In this document: positions 1 to 6,082 of the stretch, one piece after another
How the letters are laid out: every line of letters starts with the position of its first letter
How positions within the stretch are numbered: position 1 is the first letter of the stretch
Source: Verrucomicrobiota bacterium
GTDB taxonomy: Bacteria > Verrucomicrobiota > Verrucomicrobiia > Opitutales > Seribacteraceae
Length of the DNA stretch: 6,336 nt
Direction: 5' to 3'
NCBI GenBank assembly: GCA_014382645.1
Contig: JACNJI010000471.1
Coordinates: 1 to 6,336, forward strand
The notes under the pieces: model-generated
Seen by the model: only the letters and a program-made list of their open reading frames with translations
What the model was told of the DNA's origin: nothing
Database searches by the model: none
Position numbers and translations under genes: made by a program

Positions 1-1
1 C

Positions 2-442
2 GGTGGGGTACTTGCGCAGGATAGAGATCAAACAAGCATCATCCACAAGCGCGATACCGTTCCTACTAAAAGAGAGACCACAGAAGAGGAATGGCGGGCC
101 CTGCTTTTCGGTTGGCGAGTAGTGAGGCATGTGAAGAGCAATGCCATCGTCTACGCGGGACTGGAGAGATCTCTGGGTATCGGCGCGGGCCAGATGTCTC
201 GAGTGGATAGCTCTAGAATAGCGGTATGGAAGGCAGGGGAGGCCGGATTGTCGTTGGACGGTTCTATCGTGGCCTCAGATGCGTTCTTCCCGTTTGCCGA
301 TGGATTGATTGCCGCAGCCGACTCGGGAGCCTCCGCCGCGATTCAGCCCGGTGGCAGCGTTCGAGACGCAGAGGTGATCGCCGCAGCAGACGAACGCGAC
401 ATGGCCATGGTCTTTACGGGGTCTCGTCACTTCCGCCACTAA
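2..442 (+). CDS. purH: Bifunctional AICAR formyltransferase / IMP cyclohydrolase PurH, C-terminal part (5'-truncated by window)
   Basis: This is the last ~146 residues of PurH, the cytoplasmic enzyme that formylates AICAR with 10-formyl-tetrahydrofolate and then closes the ring to IMP at the end of purine synthesis. The frame is open from base 2 with no stop until TAA at 440-442, so the gene begins upstream of the window. A GTG at 122 lies inside the domain and is not the true start. Only the C-terminal AICAR transformylase domain is visible. Its hallmarks are [18 protein letters not shown], a FPFADG segment, the [12 protein letters not shown] block and the very characteristic terminal TGSRHFRH. 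The N-terminal cyclohydrolase domain and the Lys-His catalytic pair of the transformylase lie outside the window. The C-terminus ends exactly where family members end. Identification is secure from these motifs. No convincing terminator follows it; a bulged AAGGCAAG/CTTGCTT pairing (441-477) has no T-tract. Confidence 0.96.
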   Translation, partial: GGVLAQDRDQTSIIHKRDTVPTKRETTEEEWRALLFGWRVVRHVKSNAIVYAGLERSLGIGAGQMSRVDSSRIAVWKAGEAGLSLDGSIVASDAFFPFADGLIAAADSGASAAIQPGGSVRDAEVIAAADERDMAMVFTGSRHFRH

Positions 443-475
443 GGCAAGTGATGGAAATCTCGGAAATGACCTTGC

Positions 476-504
476 TTGAAAGGAGTTTCGTCCTAAATTA
501 TTAT
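476..504 (+). promoter_or_regulatory. Candidate sigma70-type promoter for the M48 protease gene
   Basis: TTGAAA at 476-481 (5 of 6 match to TTGACA) and TATTAT at 499-504 (5 of 6 match to TATAAT) are separated by an optimal 17 bp. They lie in the 81-bp gap between purH and the M48 gene. The predicted transcription start near 511 would leave a leader of only about 12-14 nt before the ATG at 524, which leaves little room for a ribosome binding site; AGGGT at 506-510 is the only purine-rich stretch. This is seen by eye only; AT-rich gaps give chance matches. Confidence 0.45.
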
Positions 505-523
505 TAGGGTAACCTTTCATCTG

Positions 524-1318
524 ATGATTAAGAAATTTGCTTCTTTGGTCCGTCCTCTCGTTTTTGCGTCGTTGTCTTTTGTTCTGGGCGGATGCGGAGC
601 CGCCGTTCTTTCGGACGAAGGCTTGGCCAAGCAGGCCGGGAATCAGTTCAATCAGATGAAGAAGAAGGAGAATATTTCGACCAATTCTTCCCACAACCAG
701 ATGATTCAACGGATCGGCAAGCGCATAACTGATGTGGCGGAGGTCGATATTCAGGGGACCGAGTGGGAGTTCGTGGTTTTTGATAAACCGGAGCCGAACG
801 CTTTTGCCATGCCGGGCGGCAAGGTGGGCGTTAATAGCGGATTGATCGTTTTGTCGGGTGGAAACGAGGATGAGGTAGCGGCCGTCATCGGCCATGAGAT
901 TGCACATGTAGCCTTTCGACACAGCAACAAGAGAATGTCGCAGGCGATGGGGTTGGCTCTCGGGGGGGCAATTCTCGAAGTGGCTATGCGGAACAAGGAG
1001 AAGACGGACAGACAAATAGCACGAGGCGCTTATGGAGTGGGGGCTACCGTTGGTTTGGCTTTGCCTTTTAGCCGATCTCAGGAACGCGAGGCTGATCACC
1101 GAGGCATTTACTACGCGGCCATGGCTGGATACGACCCACGAGCGGCAATCAGTTTTTGGAAAAAAATGCAGTCCAAGTCGAAGAGTCGCATGCCACAGTT
1201 TCTCTCAACCCATCCCGATTCGGGTAATCGCATCGCATTTCTTCAAGGCAACATGGATCGTGCCTTGGCCCTTTATCGCGAAGCAAAAGCATCTCGCGGA
1301 GAAAAAGCTAACCCTTAA
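524..1318 (+). CDS. M48 family zinc metalloprotease, lipoprotein (BepA/LoiP-like)
   Basis: A 264-aa periplasmic zinc protease, probably outer-membrane anchored and involved in envelope protein quality control. Residues 1-24 form a lipoprotein signal: basic MIKK, a hydrophobic stretch, then the lipobox LGGC with the acylated Cys24. The mature part opens with a helical, lysine-rich segment ending in KKKENIST, typical of the single-domain M48 lipoproteins. The gluzincin motif HEIAH (124-128) gives two zinc histidines and the catalytic Glu125. The third ligand is Glu187 in EREAD (187-191). LSTHPDSGNRI (227-237) matches the conserved block whose histidine (here His230) in BepA can coordinate the zinc and restrain activity. 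There is no C-terminal TPR domain, so it is closer in size to LoiP/YcaL than to BepA. The ATG at 524 is chosen because it gives the complete signal peptide; no strong Shine-Dalgarno is seen. It is followed after 21 bp by the M20 gene. The family is certain; the cellular substrate is unknown. Confidence 0.93.
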   Translation: MIKKFASLVRPLVFASLSFVLGGCGAAVLSDEGLAKQAGNQFNQMKKKENISTNSSHNQMIQRIGKRITDVAEVDIQGTEWEFVVFDKPEPNAFAMPGGKVGVNSGLIVLSGGNEDEVAAVIGHEIAHVAFRHSNKRMSQAMGLALGGAILEVAMRNKEKTDRQIARGAYGVGATVGLALPFSRSQEREADHRGIYYAAMAGYDPRAAISFWKKMQSKSKSRMPQFLSTHPDSGNRIAFLQGNMDRALALYREAKASRGEKANP

Positions 1319-1339
1319 TCGGTTACAAACCGAACACTA

Positions 1340-2716
1340 ATGTCCCTTCTTTCCGATCCCACTCGGGCTCTCAGCGAGTATGTTTCTCACGCCAGTGTAT
1401 CTGCGGATCCCGCTTTTGCATCCGGAGTTGCCGCGGCCCGCGAGTTTGCCGTTTCCCGGCTCAAGGAACTTGGCTTTGCCGTCGAAATCGTCGAGACGCC
1501 TGTTCATCCGATCGTTCTTGGCACTCGCGGAGATCCTTCTTGGCCTCATTTAGTCATCTACGGTCATTACGATGTGCAGCCTCCTGATCCTCTCGACCTT
1601 TGGGAGACCCCTGCTTTCGAGACCGAAGTTCGCGATGGTCGTCTTTACGGTCGAGGGGCCGCCGACAACAAGGGGCCGCAAATCGTCCATATGGCCGCTT
1701 TGGCCCGAGTCTTTGAGAAGCATCCCGATCTACCCCTTCGCATCACCTACTTGATCGAAGGCGAGGAAGAAATTGGTAGCCCGAGTTTTTCCGGATTTCT
1801 CAACGACCATAAGGATAAACTCGCCGGTGACATGGTGCTGGTTTCAGATACCGGCAGTCCCAGTCCGGAGCAACTTGTCATTACCACAGGGTTGCGGGGC
1901 TTAACGGCCCTTGAGGTTAAGGTAATAGGTCCGAAACAAGATTTGCATTCAGGTGTCCACGGAGGCCCTCTGCTTAATCCCCTGCAGGCATTGGCCGAGA
2001 TTTGCGCATCGCTTCATGATTCCGATGGAGGTGTTAACGTTCCGGGCTTTTACGATTCGGTTCATGACCCGGAAGATTGGGAACGGGAAGAATTGAAGAA
2101 GATGCCCTTGACGGAGGATCAGTACGCCGAGTTTCTAGGAATCGAGCATTTTTATCCACCCAAGGGCTTTTCGCCCTTGGAATCTCTTCGGTTTGCGCCG
2201 ACTCTCGAATTCAACGGCATGGGTGGTGGTTACCAAGGAGAAGGTTCCAAGACGGTCATTCCTCGCGAGGCATTCGTCAAGATCACATGTCGATTGGTGC
2301 CCAACCAAACGGCGGATGAGATTACGAGTTTGGTCAAGGAAGCCATCGAGAGTAGATGCCCTCCACAGGTTAGGGTGGAAGTGAAGGTCACGGGCGGCGG
2401 CGACCCCTACGTCGTGATTCCTCCCGGTAAGCCCGGTGCCGATCTAGACTCGTCGGCCTTGCTCCAGAAAGCTTTCGCGGCAGCCGAGAATCGTATCGAA
2501 GAAGCGTTCGGAACTCATCCCATATACCTTCGAGAGGGTGGGAGCATTCCAATCATTGGAGATCTTAAACAGGTCGTGGGATTGGATTCATTGCTGATCG
2601 GACTCTTCACCAACGAAGATAACTTGCATGCACCCAACGAGAGCTTTCATCTAGGCATCATGAACAAGGCCATAGATGCATTTGAGAAGTTGTTTCTAGA
2701 TTTGGCCGACAGGTAA
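1340..2716 (+). CDS. M20 family dipeptidase (CNDP-like metallopeptidase)
   Basis: A 458-aa di-metal peptidase of the M20 (carnosinase/CNDP-like) type that hydrolyses dipeptides or related amides. No signal peptide is present, so it is cytoplasmic. Metal and catalytic residues appear in the expected order: GHYDVQP (His76, Asp78), AADNKG (bridging Asp109), EGEEEIGS (catalytic Glu143, ligand Glu144), SDTG (Asp170) and LHAPNE near the C-terminus (His430). The dimerisation ('lid') domain lies between about residues 186 and 400 and keeps DLHSGVHGG (His203, the residue that in CNDP2 reaches the partner's active site) and CRLVPN (Arg318, which binds the substrate carboxylate). Length and motif spacing are normal. 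The gene starts 21 bp after the M48 gene, so co-transcription is likely; no Shine-Dalgarno is visible. Bacterial proteins of this type are often annotated simply 'dipeptidase'. Exact substrate specificity cannot be read from sequence. Confidence 0.94.
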   Translation: MSLLSDPTRALSEYVSHASVSADPAFASGVAAAREFAVSRLKELGFAVEIVETPVHPIVLGTRGDPSWPHLVIYGHYDVQPPDPLDLWETPAFETEVRDGRLYGRGAADNKGPQIVHMAALARVFEKHPDLPLRITYLIEGEEEIGSPSFSGFLNDHKDKLAGDMVLVSDTGSPSPEQLVITTGLRGLTALEVKVIGPKQDLHSGVHGGPLLNPLQALAEICASLHDSDGGVNVPGFYDSVHDPEDWEREELKKMPLTEDQYAEFLGIEHFYPPKGFSPLESLRFAPTLEFNGMGGGYQGEGSKTVIPREAFVKITCRLVPNQTADEITSLVKEAIESRCPPQVRVEVKVTGGGDPYVVIPPGKPGADLDSSALLQKAFAAAENRIEEAFGTHPIYLREGGSIPIIGDLKQVVGLDSLLIGLFTNEDNLHAPNESFHLGIMNKAIDAFEKLFLDLADR

Positions 2717-2743
2717 GATTACTTTACGGTCTTTTGCTCGGAA

Positions 2744-2758
2744 AAAGCCCAAGGCTTT
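2744..2758 (-). terminator. Short hairpin, probable terminator for the Pal-like operon (possibly bidirectional)
   Basis: AAAGCC (2744-2749), a CAA loop and GGCTTT (2753-2758) form a perfect 6-bp stem in the 50-bp gap between the convergent M20 and Pal-like genes. Read on the minus strand, the hairpin is followed by a run of five T (GGCTTTTTCC), as expected for an intrinsic terminator 8-9 bp after the stop codon. On the plus strand only three T follow, so it would be weaker for the M48-M20 unit. The stem is short, hence moderate confidence. Confidence 0.45.
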
Positions 2759-2766
2759 CAAGTAGG

Positions 2767-3357
2767 CTAATTGTTATTCTTAAGAATCATGAACTGAGCC
2801 CTCCGATCGGCCTTGGCTTCGCTTGAAGATGCATTCGGGACTGAATTGTGATCACCTATGGATATTACGTCTATTCTGGAGGCGTCGCATCCCAGATCCA
2901 CAAGATATTTCTTAACAGTGGAGGCCCGTCTGTCCCCCAATGACTTGTTGTACTCGGGAGTTCCCTTCCAGTCGCAGTATCCCTCGATGATTACACTGGC
3001 CTTGGGAGAACTCTTCATGAAATCGGCCACTTCCTCGACTTTCGGGCGCTCCGCGGCGGCTAGGTTGTATTGGTCAAAGCCGAAGAAAACGGGGTCGAAC
3101 GGTCGTATTACGTTTTCTGGGTCGCTGAACCCAGCGAGATTGGGATTTCGCAGAGACAGACTATCATCGTTCAATGGATTGTTGATCAGTTCGCCTCCTT
3201 GAGCGAAGTCGTCAGCACCTGAATTAAAACCTTTCCCGTTTTCACCCCCTGCTCCGCCACGGTTCAGAGTGGTGTCGGGATCTGTGTTTTTTTTGCAGCT
3301 TGCAAAGGAGAAAACCAACAAGCCGAGGCAGAATGCGTTAAGTATTTCCATTTTCAT
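2767..3357 (-). CDS. Pal/OmpA-like peptidoglycan-associated lipoprotein, second tandem copy
   Basis: A 196-aa outer-membrane lipoprotein that should tether the membrane to peptidoglycan. The signal peptide ends in lipobox FASC with the acylated Cys21. A Gly/Asn/Asp-rich, low-complexity linker (about 24-85) leads to a C-terminal OmpA-type domain (about 88-195). That domain opens with FFGFDQYN, has GYCDWKGTPEYN with Asp129, and LGDRRAS with Arg144. The Asp-to-Arg spacing of 15 matches E. coli Pal, where these two residues grip the diaminopimelate carboxylate. It is the downstream copy of a tandem pair, 12 bp after the upstream gene, with about 55% identity over the domain. Start: ATG at 3357 or the second Met two codons later; no Shine-Dalgarno decides. 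The gene ends in TAG with TGA two codons later. No tolB, tolA or tolQR is in the window, so whether it is the true Pal is open. Confidence 0.9.
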   Translation of the reverse strand: MKMEILNAFCLGLLVFSFASCKKNTDPDTTLNRGGAGGENGKGFNSGADDFAQGGELINNPLNDDSLSLRNPNLAGFSDPENVIRPFDPVFFGFDQYNLAAAERPKVEEVADFMKSSPKASVIIEGYCDWKGTPEYNKSLGDRRASTVKKYLVDLGCDASRIDVISIGDHNSVPNASSSEAKADRRAQFMILKNNN

Positions 3358-3369
3358 GATTTGCGGAAG

Positions 3370-3972
3370 TTAGCTGTCTTTTTGGACGAAGAACTGAGCT
3401 TTACGCTCCATGCTTGCGGTCGAGGAATCTGCGTTTGGCGTCGCCCTATCATCACCCATGGATCTTATGTCGATGCGTTTGGCGTCGCACCCAAGGTCGA
3501 TCAAGTATTGTTGGATGCTGGAGGCTCGTCGATCGCCCAGCGCCATGTTGTAGGCCGATGTGCCTTTCCAGTCGCAGTGGCCTTCGATCAGGATGCGGGA
3601 ATCACGATTGATTTGCATGAACTCAGCTACTTGCTGCAGTTTGGATCTCTCCTCTTGGCCAACGTTGTATTGGTCGAATCCAAAGTAAATGGCCTCAAAT
3701 GGACTGTCTGCTAGATCGATGGCACCAGGGGCGTCCCATGAGGTGGTCTGAGGCACAAGACCGTCTCCCCCTAAACCCTGTCCAAATGGTTCGCCTGAGG
3801 TGGCGAAATCGCCTTCACCGAATCTGCCGGCGATACCGTCGCCATTGTAAGTGTTGCGCCCACCGCTTTTAATGAGCACCGTGTCATCAGGATTCGGTCC
3901 ATCCTTCTTGGAGCAACCAAAAGAAAACCCGACTAAAACACCACATACTACCAACAACTTTATTTTTTTCAT
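3370..3972 (-). CDS. Pal/OmpA-like peptidoglycan-associated lipoprotein, first tandem copy
   Basis: A 200-aa outer-membrane lipoprotein with a peptidoglycan-binding OmpA domain. I choose the ATG at 3972 rather than the in-frame ATG at 4014. It gives a textbook lipoprotein signal (MKKIK, hydrophobic core, FSFGC with Cys20) and has a GGTGA ribosome-binding candidate 11 nt upstream. The longer form would add 14 residues before the signal. A Gly/Asp-rich linker (about 22-90) precedes the domain (about 93-199), which contains YFGFDQYN, GHCDWKGTSAYN with Asp134, LGDRRAS with Arg149, and SMGDDRATPN. Asp134 and Arg149 match the diaminopimelate-binding pair of Pal. The gene is first in transcription order, followed 12 bp later by its paralogue, and is divergent from the CbiX-like gene 75 bp away. 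Either copy could be the functional Pal; the GH-C-D version of the motif here is nearer to the E. coli GHAD sequence. Confidence 0.91.
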   Translation of the reverse strand: MKKIKLLVVCGVLVGFSFGCSKKDGPNPDDTVLIKSGGRNTYNGDGIAGRFGEGDFATSGEPFGQGLGGDGLVPQTTSWDAPGAIDLADSPFEAIYFGFDQYNVGQEERSKLQQVAEFMQINRDSRILIEGHCDWKGTSAYNMALGDRRASSIQQYLIDLGCDAKRIDIRSMGDDRATPNADSSTASMERKAQFFVQKDS

Positions 3973-4047
3973 AATTATACTTTTCACCACATTTTTAAAA
4001 CAAGCCATTCCCATAACTTAGCTGGGGAAACCATCTATCCCCCTTAA
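3973..4047. promoter_or_regulatory. Divergent intergenic region between Pal-like operon and CbiX-like gene
   Basis: These 75 bp must carry the promoters for both directions if neither gene is read from further upstream. On the minus strand GGTGA (3984-3988) is a fair ribosome binding site for the Pal-like gene. A 5-bp inverted repeat, GGGGA (4024-4028) and TCCCC (4038-4042) with a 9-nt spacer, lies just before the CbiX-like ATG and could be a small hairpin or operator. No promoter with good -35 and -10 boxes at a sensible distance stands out in either direction. Confidence 0.3.
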
Positions 4048-4911
4048 ATGGACTTCGTCAACGAGAAAACGTTCGAGAAATCACCAGTTTGTATTTTGCT
4101 CGACAACGGTTCCCTGAAACCAAGCGCCATTCTGGCTCTTCGACGAGTGGCCGATCAATTGGCGTTGCGCACGAATTTAGATTTCCATGCCGCTGGTCTG
4201 CTTCATTCAGGCAAGGTGGATGCTTCCCATTTGGATGGTCGACCCGCTCGTGTATTCGTGGAGGCGATGCAGGAGTTGCTGGAGGAGGGACATCGAGACT
4301 TCCTTCTCCTGCCTTTTTTTCTCGGGCCTAGTCTCGGCATCGTGGATTGGCTTCCTCGGAAATTGGAAGTCTTTCACAATAACTTTCATGGCCTAAAGGT
4401 TAAGGTAGCCCCTTCTTTGTTTGGAGATGGGGCCGGAGCAGAGTCTTTGGCTTCGGCGATTAGGGATCGGGTGGGGGAGGTCGTGCAACGGGAGGGATTG
4501 CGACGTCCTTTTGTAGCCCTTGTCGATCATGGGACTCCCGCAATAGCAGTGAACGAGGTTCGCGAGCGGGTGGCCGAGATTGCCGAGTCCTTGCTTGGTC
4601 GCGAGGTTGCGGGCCTTGCGAGTTGCTCGATGGAGCGACGGGCTGAACCTGAATACGACTTCAATGATCCCCTCTTGGCGAACTTGTTGCAGGATCGAAA
4701 CATAGTGCCTGCGGGCGACGTCGTGGTCGCCTTGCTTTTTCTGTCTCCGGGAAGGCATGCAGGGGCCGGGGGCGACGTCGAGGTGATCTGCGAGGAGGTG
4801 CGACGAGACAGGGATGACTTACGAACGTTTTTGACGGAACCGTTGGGGGAGCATCCGGCAATTGTCGACCTCTTGGAGCAACGTGTCCGGGAATGCCTTG
4901 ACGCGGATTGA
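4048..4911 (+). CDS. Two-domain CbiX/SirB-like chelatase-family protein
   Basis: A 287-aa cytoplasmic protein of the class II chelatase (CbiX/SirB/ferrochelatase) superfamily, whose members insert Co2+, Fe2+ or Ni2+ into sirohydrochlorin. Two similar halves are visible. The C-terminal half (about 153-287) has LVDHGTP with His161, followed by VNEVRERV, and LLFLSPGRHAGAGGDV with His237, the positions of the two metal-binding histidines. The N-terminal half (about 12-125) shows the same layout but is degenerate: LLDNGS replaces the HGS motif and PFFLGPSLG replaces the FLxxGxH motif, so both histidines are missing. Residues 117-127 (VKVAPSLFGDG) resemble the end of a CbiX unit. The ATG at 4048 has no clear Shine-Dalgarno. 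No siroheme or cobalamin gene is next to it in the window, so the substrate is not supported by context. The fold family is fairly sure; chelatase activity is inference. Confidence 0.78.
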   Translation: MDFVNEKTFEKSPVCILLDNGSLKPSAILALRRVADQLALRTNLDFHAAGLLHSGKVDASHLDGRPARVFVEAMQELLEEGHRDFLLLPFFLGPSLGIVDWLPRKLEVFHNNFHGLKVKVAPSLFGDGAGAESLASAIRDRVGEVVQREGLRRPFVALVDHGTPAIAVNEVRERVAEIAESLLGREVAGLASCSMERRAEPEYDFNDPLLANLLQDRNIVPAGDVVVALLFLSPGRHAGAGGDVEVICEEVRRDRDDLRTFLTEPLGEHPAIVDLLEQRVRECLDAD

Positions 4912-4942
4912 CCTTCCCTTAGTTCCCCTTCAACTTTTCCCC

Positions 4943-6040
4943 ATGAAACTCAAACGAAATTCGAGAATGAGCAAAGCCTCCCTGCTTCTTTCCTTTCTGC
5001 TCGGTCCTTTTTCAACTGGAGAGGCTTGGGCCGATCTTCGCTTGTACCTGGCTAATCGCCGCGACGATTCTCTTATGCGTTTCGACATGGACGAAACCTC
5101 GGGAGAACTTACTCTACTCCAGACTCTCAAGCTGGAAGGAGAGCCTGCCCCCATGTGCGTGAGTCCAGACCAACATACTCTCTACGTCGCAAGGCGCAAG
5201 GCGGAGAAGGTGTCGGCTTTTTCGATTTCCCCCAAGGACGGTTCCTTGACATTGATTTCGGAGACGTCGATCCCCGGCGAAGGCGGGGCTTGCTACCTCT
5301 CGACTGATCGTTCGGGCAATTTTCTCCTTTCTGCTTATTACTCCGAGGGCAAGGTAGCCGTGCACAAATTAAGCGAGAACGGTTCCGTGAACAAGGGAGC
5401 CCTCCAGACGATTACCACCGAAAAGAACGCCCACTGCATCCTTCCCGATCATCGCAATCGACTTGTCCTCGTGCCTCACACAGGTCCAAACGCAGTTTAC
5501 CAGTTCATTCTTGACGAGAAGACGGGCAAGTTAAGTCCAAGTAAGCTCGCGAAGTACGTGCCCGAAAAAAAATTATCGCCGCGTCACGTTGCTTATCATA
5601 CGGACGGGAAGTTTGTATATGTGGTAAACGAAGGTAGTTCTTCCGTCACGGCTTGCCTCCTGAAGGACGATGCCATCCATCCCATTCACACTCTTTCCAC
5701 CTTACCCGCCGACTTCAAGGAACGCAACTCCTGCGCCGACGTGGAGGAGCATCCTTCGGGGAAGTAGCTTTATTTCTCGAATCGAGGTCACGACAGCGTG
5801 GCCATGTTCTCCATCGATGAAAAGACGGGCCGTCTCACTTCCCTCGGTCAAGAGCACACGGAGAAAGTGCCTCGATCCTTTAACGTAGACCCAACGGGCA
5901 AGTTCTTGGTCGCCGCCGGTCTTGGGGCGAATAAGCTTACCGTCTTTCGAATCGATTTAAGCACGGGTAAACTGAAGCCGCTCAAGACCTACGACGTAGG
6001 CAAGGGCCCGACGTGGGTGCAGATTATAAAGCAAGGGTGA
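4943..6040 (+). pseudogene. Secreted lactonase-family seven-bladed propeller protein, interrupted by in-frame TAG
   Basis: The full frame is 365 codons plus a final TGA and matches the length of the lactonase (6-phosphogluconolactonase YbhE-type) propeller family. Residues 1-30 form a Sec signal ending AWA before DLRLYLANR, so the protein is exported. Blade-like repeats recur: MRFDMDETSGELTLLQ (45-60), SAFSISPKDGSLTLI, YQFILDEKTGKLSP, then after the stop VAMFSIDEKTGRLTSLG and LTVFRIDLSTGKLKPL. SPRHVAYHTDGKFVYVVNE (212-230) is the usual GPRH block. Codon 275 (5765-5767) is TAG between HPSGK and LYFSNRGHDSV, where relatives read an aromatic residue in HPSGK-F-LYVSNRG. The same frame continues without any other defect. 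As it stands, translation gives a 274-aa product (4943-5767) lacking the last two blades or so; ATG 5798 could start an 80-aa remnant. The start at 4943 is preferred over 4862 because it gives the signal peptide and avoids overlap with the chelatase-like gene 31 bp upstream. Many exported members have no proven lactonase activity. Confidence 0.85.
5765..5767 (+). other. Premature in-frame amber codon in the lactonase-family gene
   Basis: TAG follows the codons for HPSGK and is followed in the same frame by LYFSNRGHDS. The flanking residues are the highly conserved strand motif of the family, and no base has been gained or lost. One base change from a Tyr codon (TAC or TAT) would explain it and fits the aromatic residue usual at that site. 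It could also be an assembly or sequencing error, or a codon that is read through. Confidence 0.9.
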
Positions 6041-6082
6041 CAGACCGCTTCTGCTCCGGCGCGAAGCCTACTCGAACGATTC

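Noticed and set aside
275..1099. Long minus-strand open frame of 274 codons across the purH end and the M48 gene
   Set aside because: It is antisense to two genes with clear family motifs, has no recognisable domain and is low-complexity in Arg/Ser/His; it is a shadow of the coding strands.
2858..3714. Plus-strand open frames (2858-3202 and 3361-3714) opposite the Pal-like genes
   Set aside because: They mirror the conserved Pal domains, and their similarity to each other follows from the tandem duplication on the minus strand.
3974..4003. Minus-strand TTGTTT (3998-4003) and perfect TATAAT (3974-3979), 18 bp apart
   Set aside because: The -10 box ends one base before the ATG at 3972, so a transcript would begin inside the gene and lack the start codon; probably an AT-rich coincidence.
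3973..4014. Upstream in-frame start at 4014 for the first Pal-like gene
   Set aside because: It would put 14 residues before a complete lipoprotein signal peptide; the ATG at 3972 has a better ribosome-binding candidate and normal signal length.
4024..4042. GGGGA/TCCCC inverted repeat as a terminator or riboswitch
   Set aside because: The stem is only 5 bp, no T-tract follows and the leader is too short for a structured riboswitch; at most a small operator.
4862..4942. Earlier start for the lactonase-family gene at 4862
   Set aside because: It would overlap the chelatase-like gene by 50 bp and add 27 residues ahead of a good Sec signal peptide that starts at 4943.
5765..5800. Frameshift as the cause of the lactonase interruption
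   Set aside because: The downstream piece is in the same frame as the upstream piece (4943 and 5798 share the frame), so it is a nonsense codon and not an insertion or deletion.
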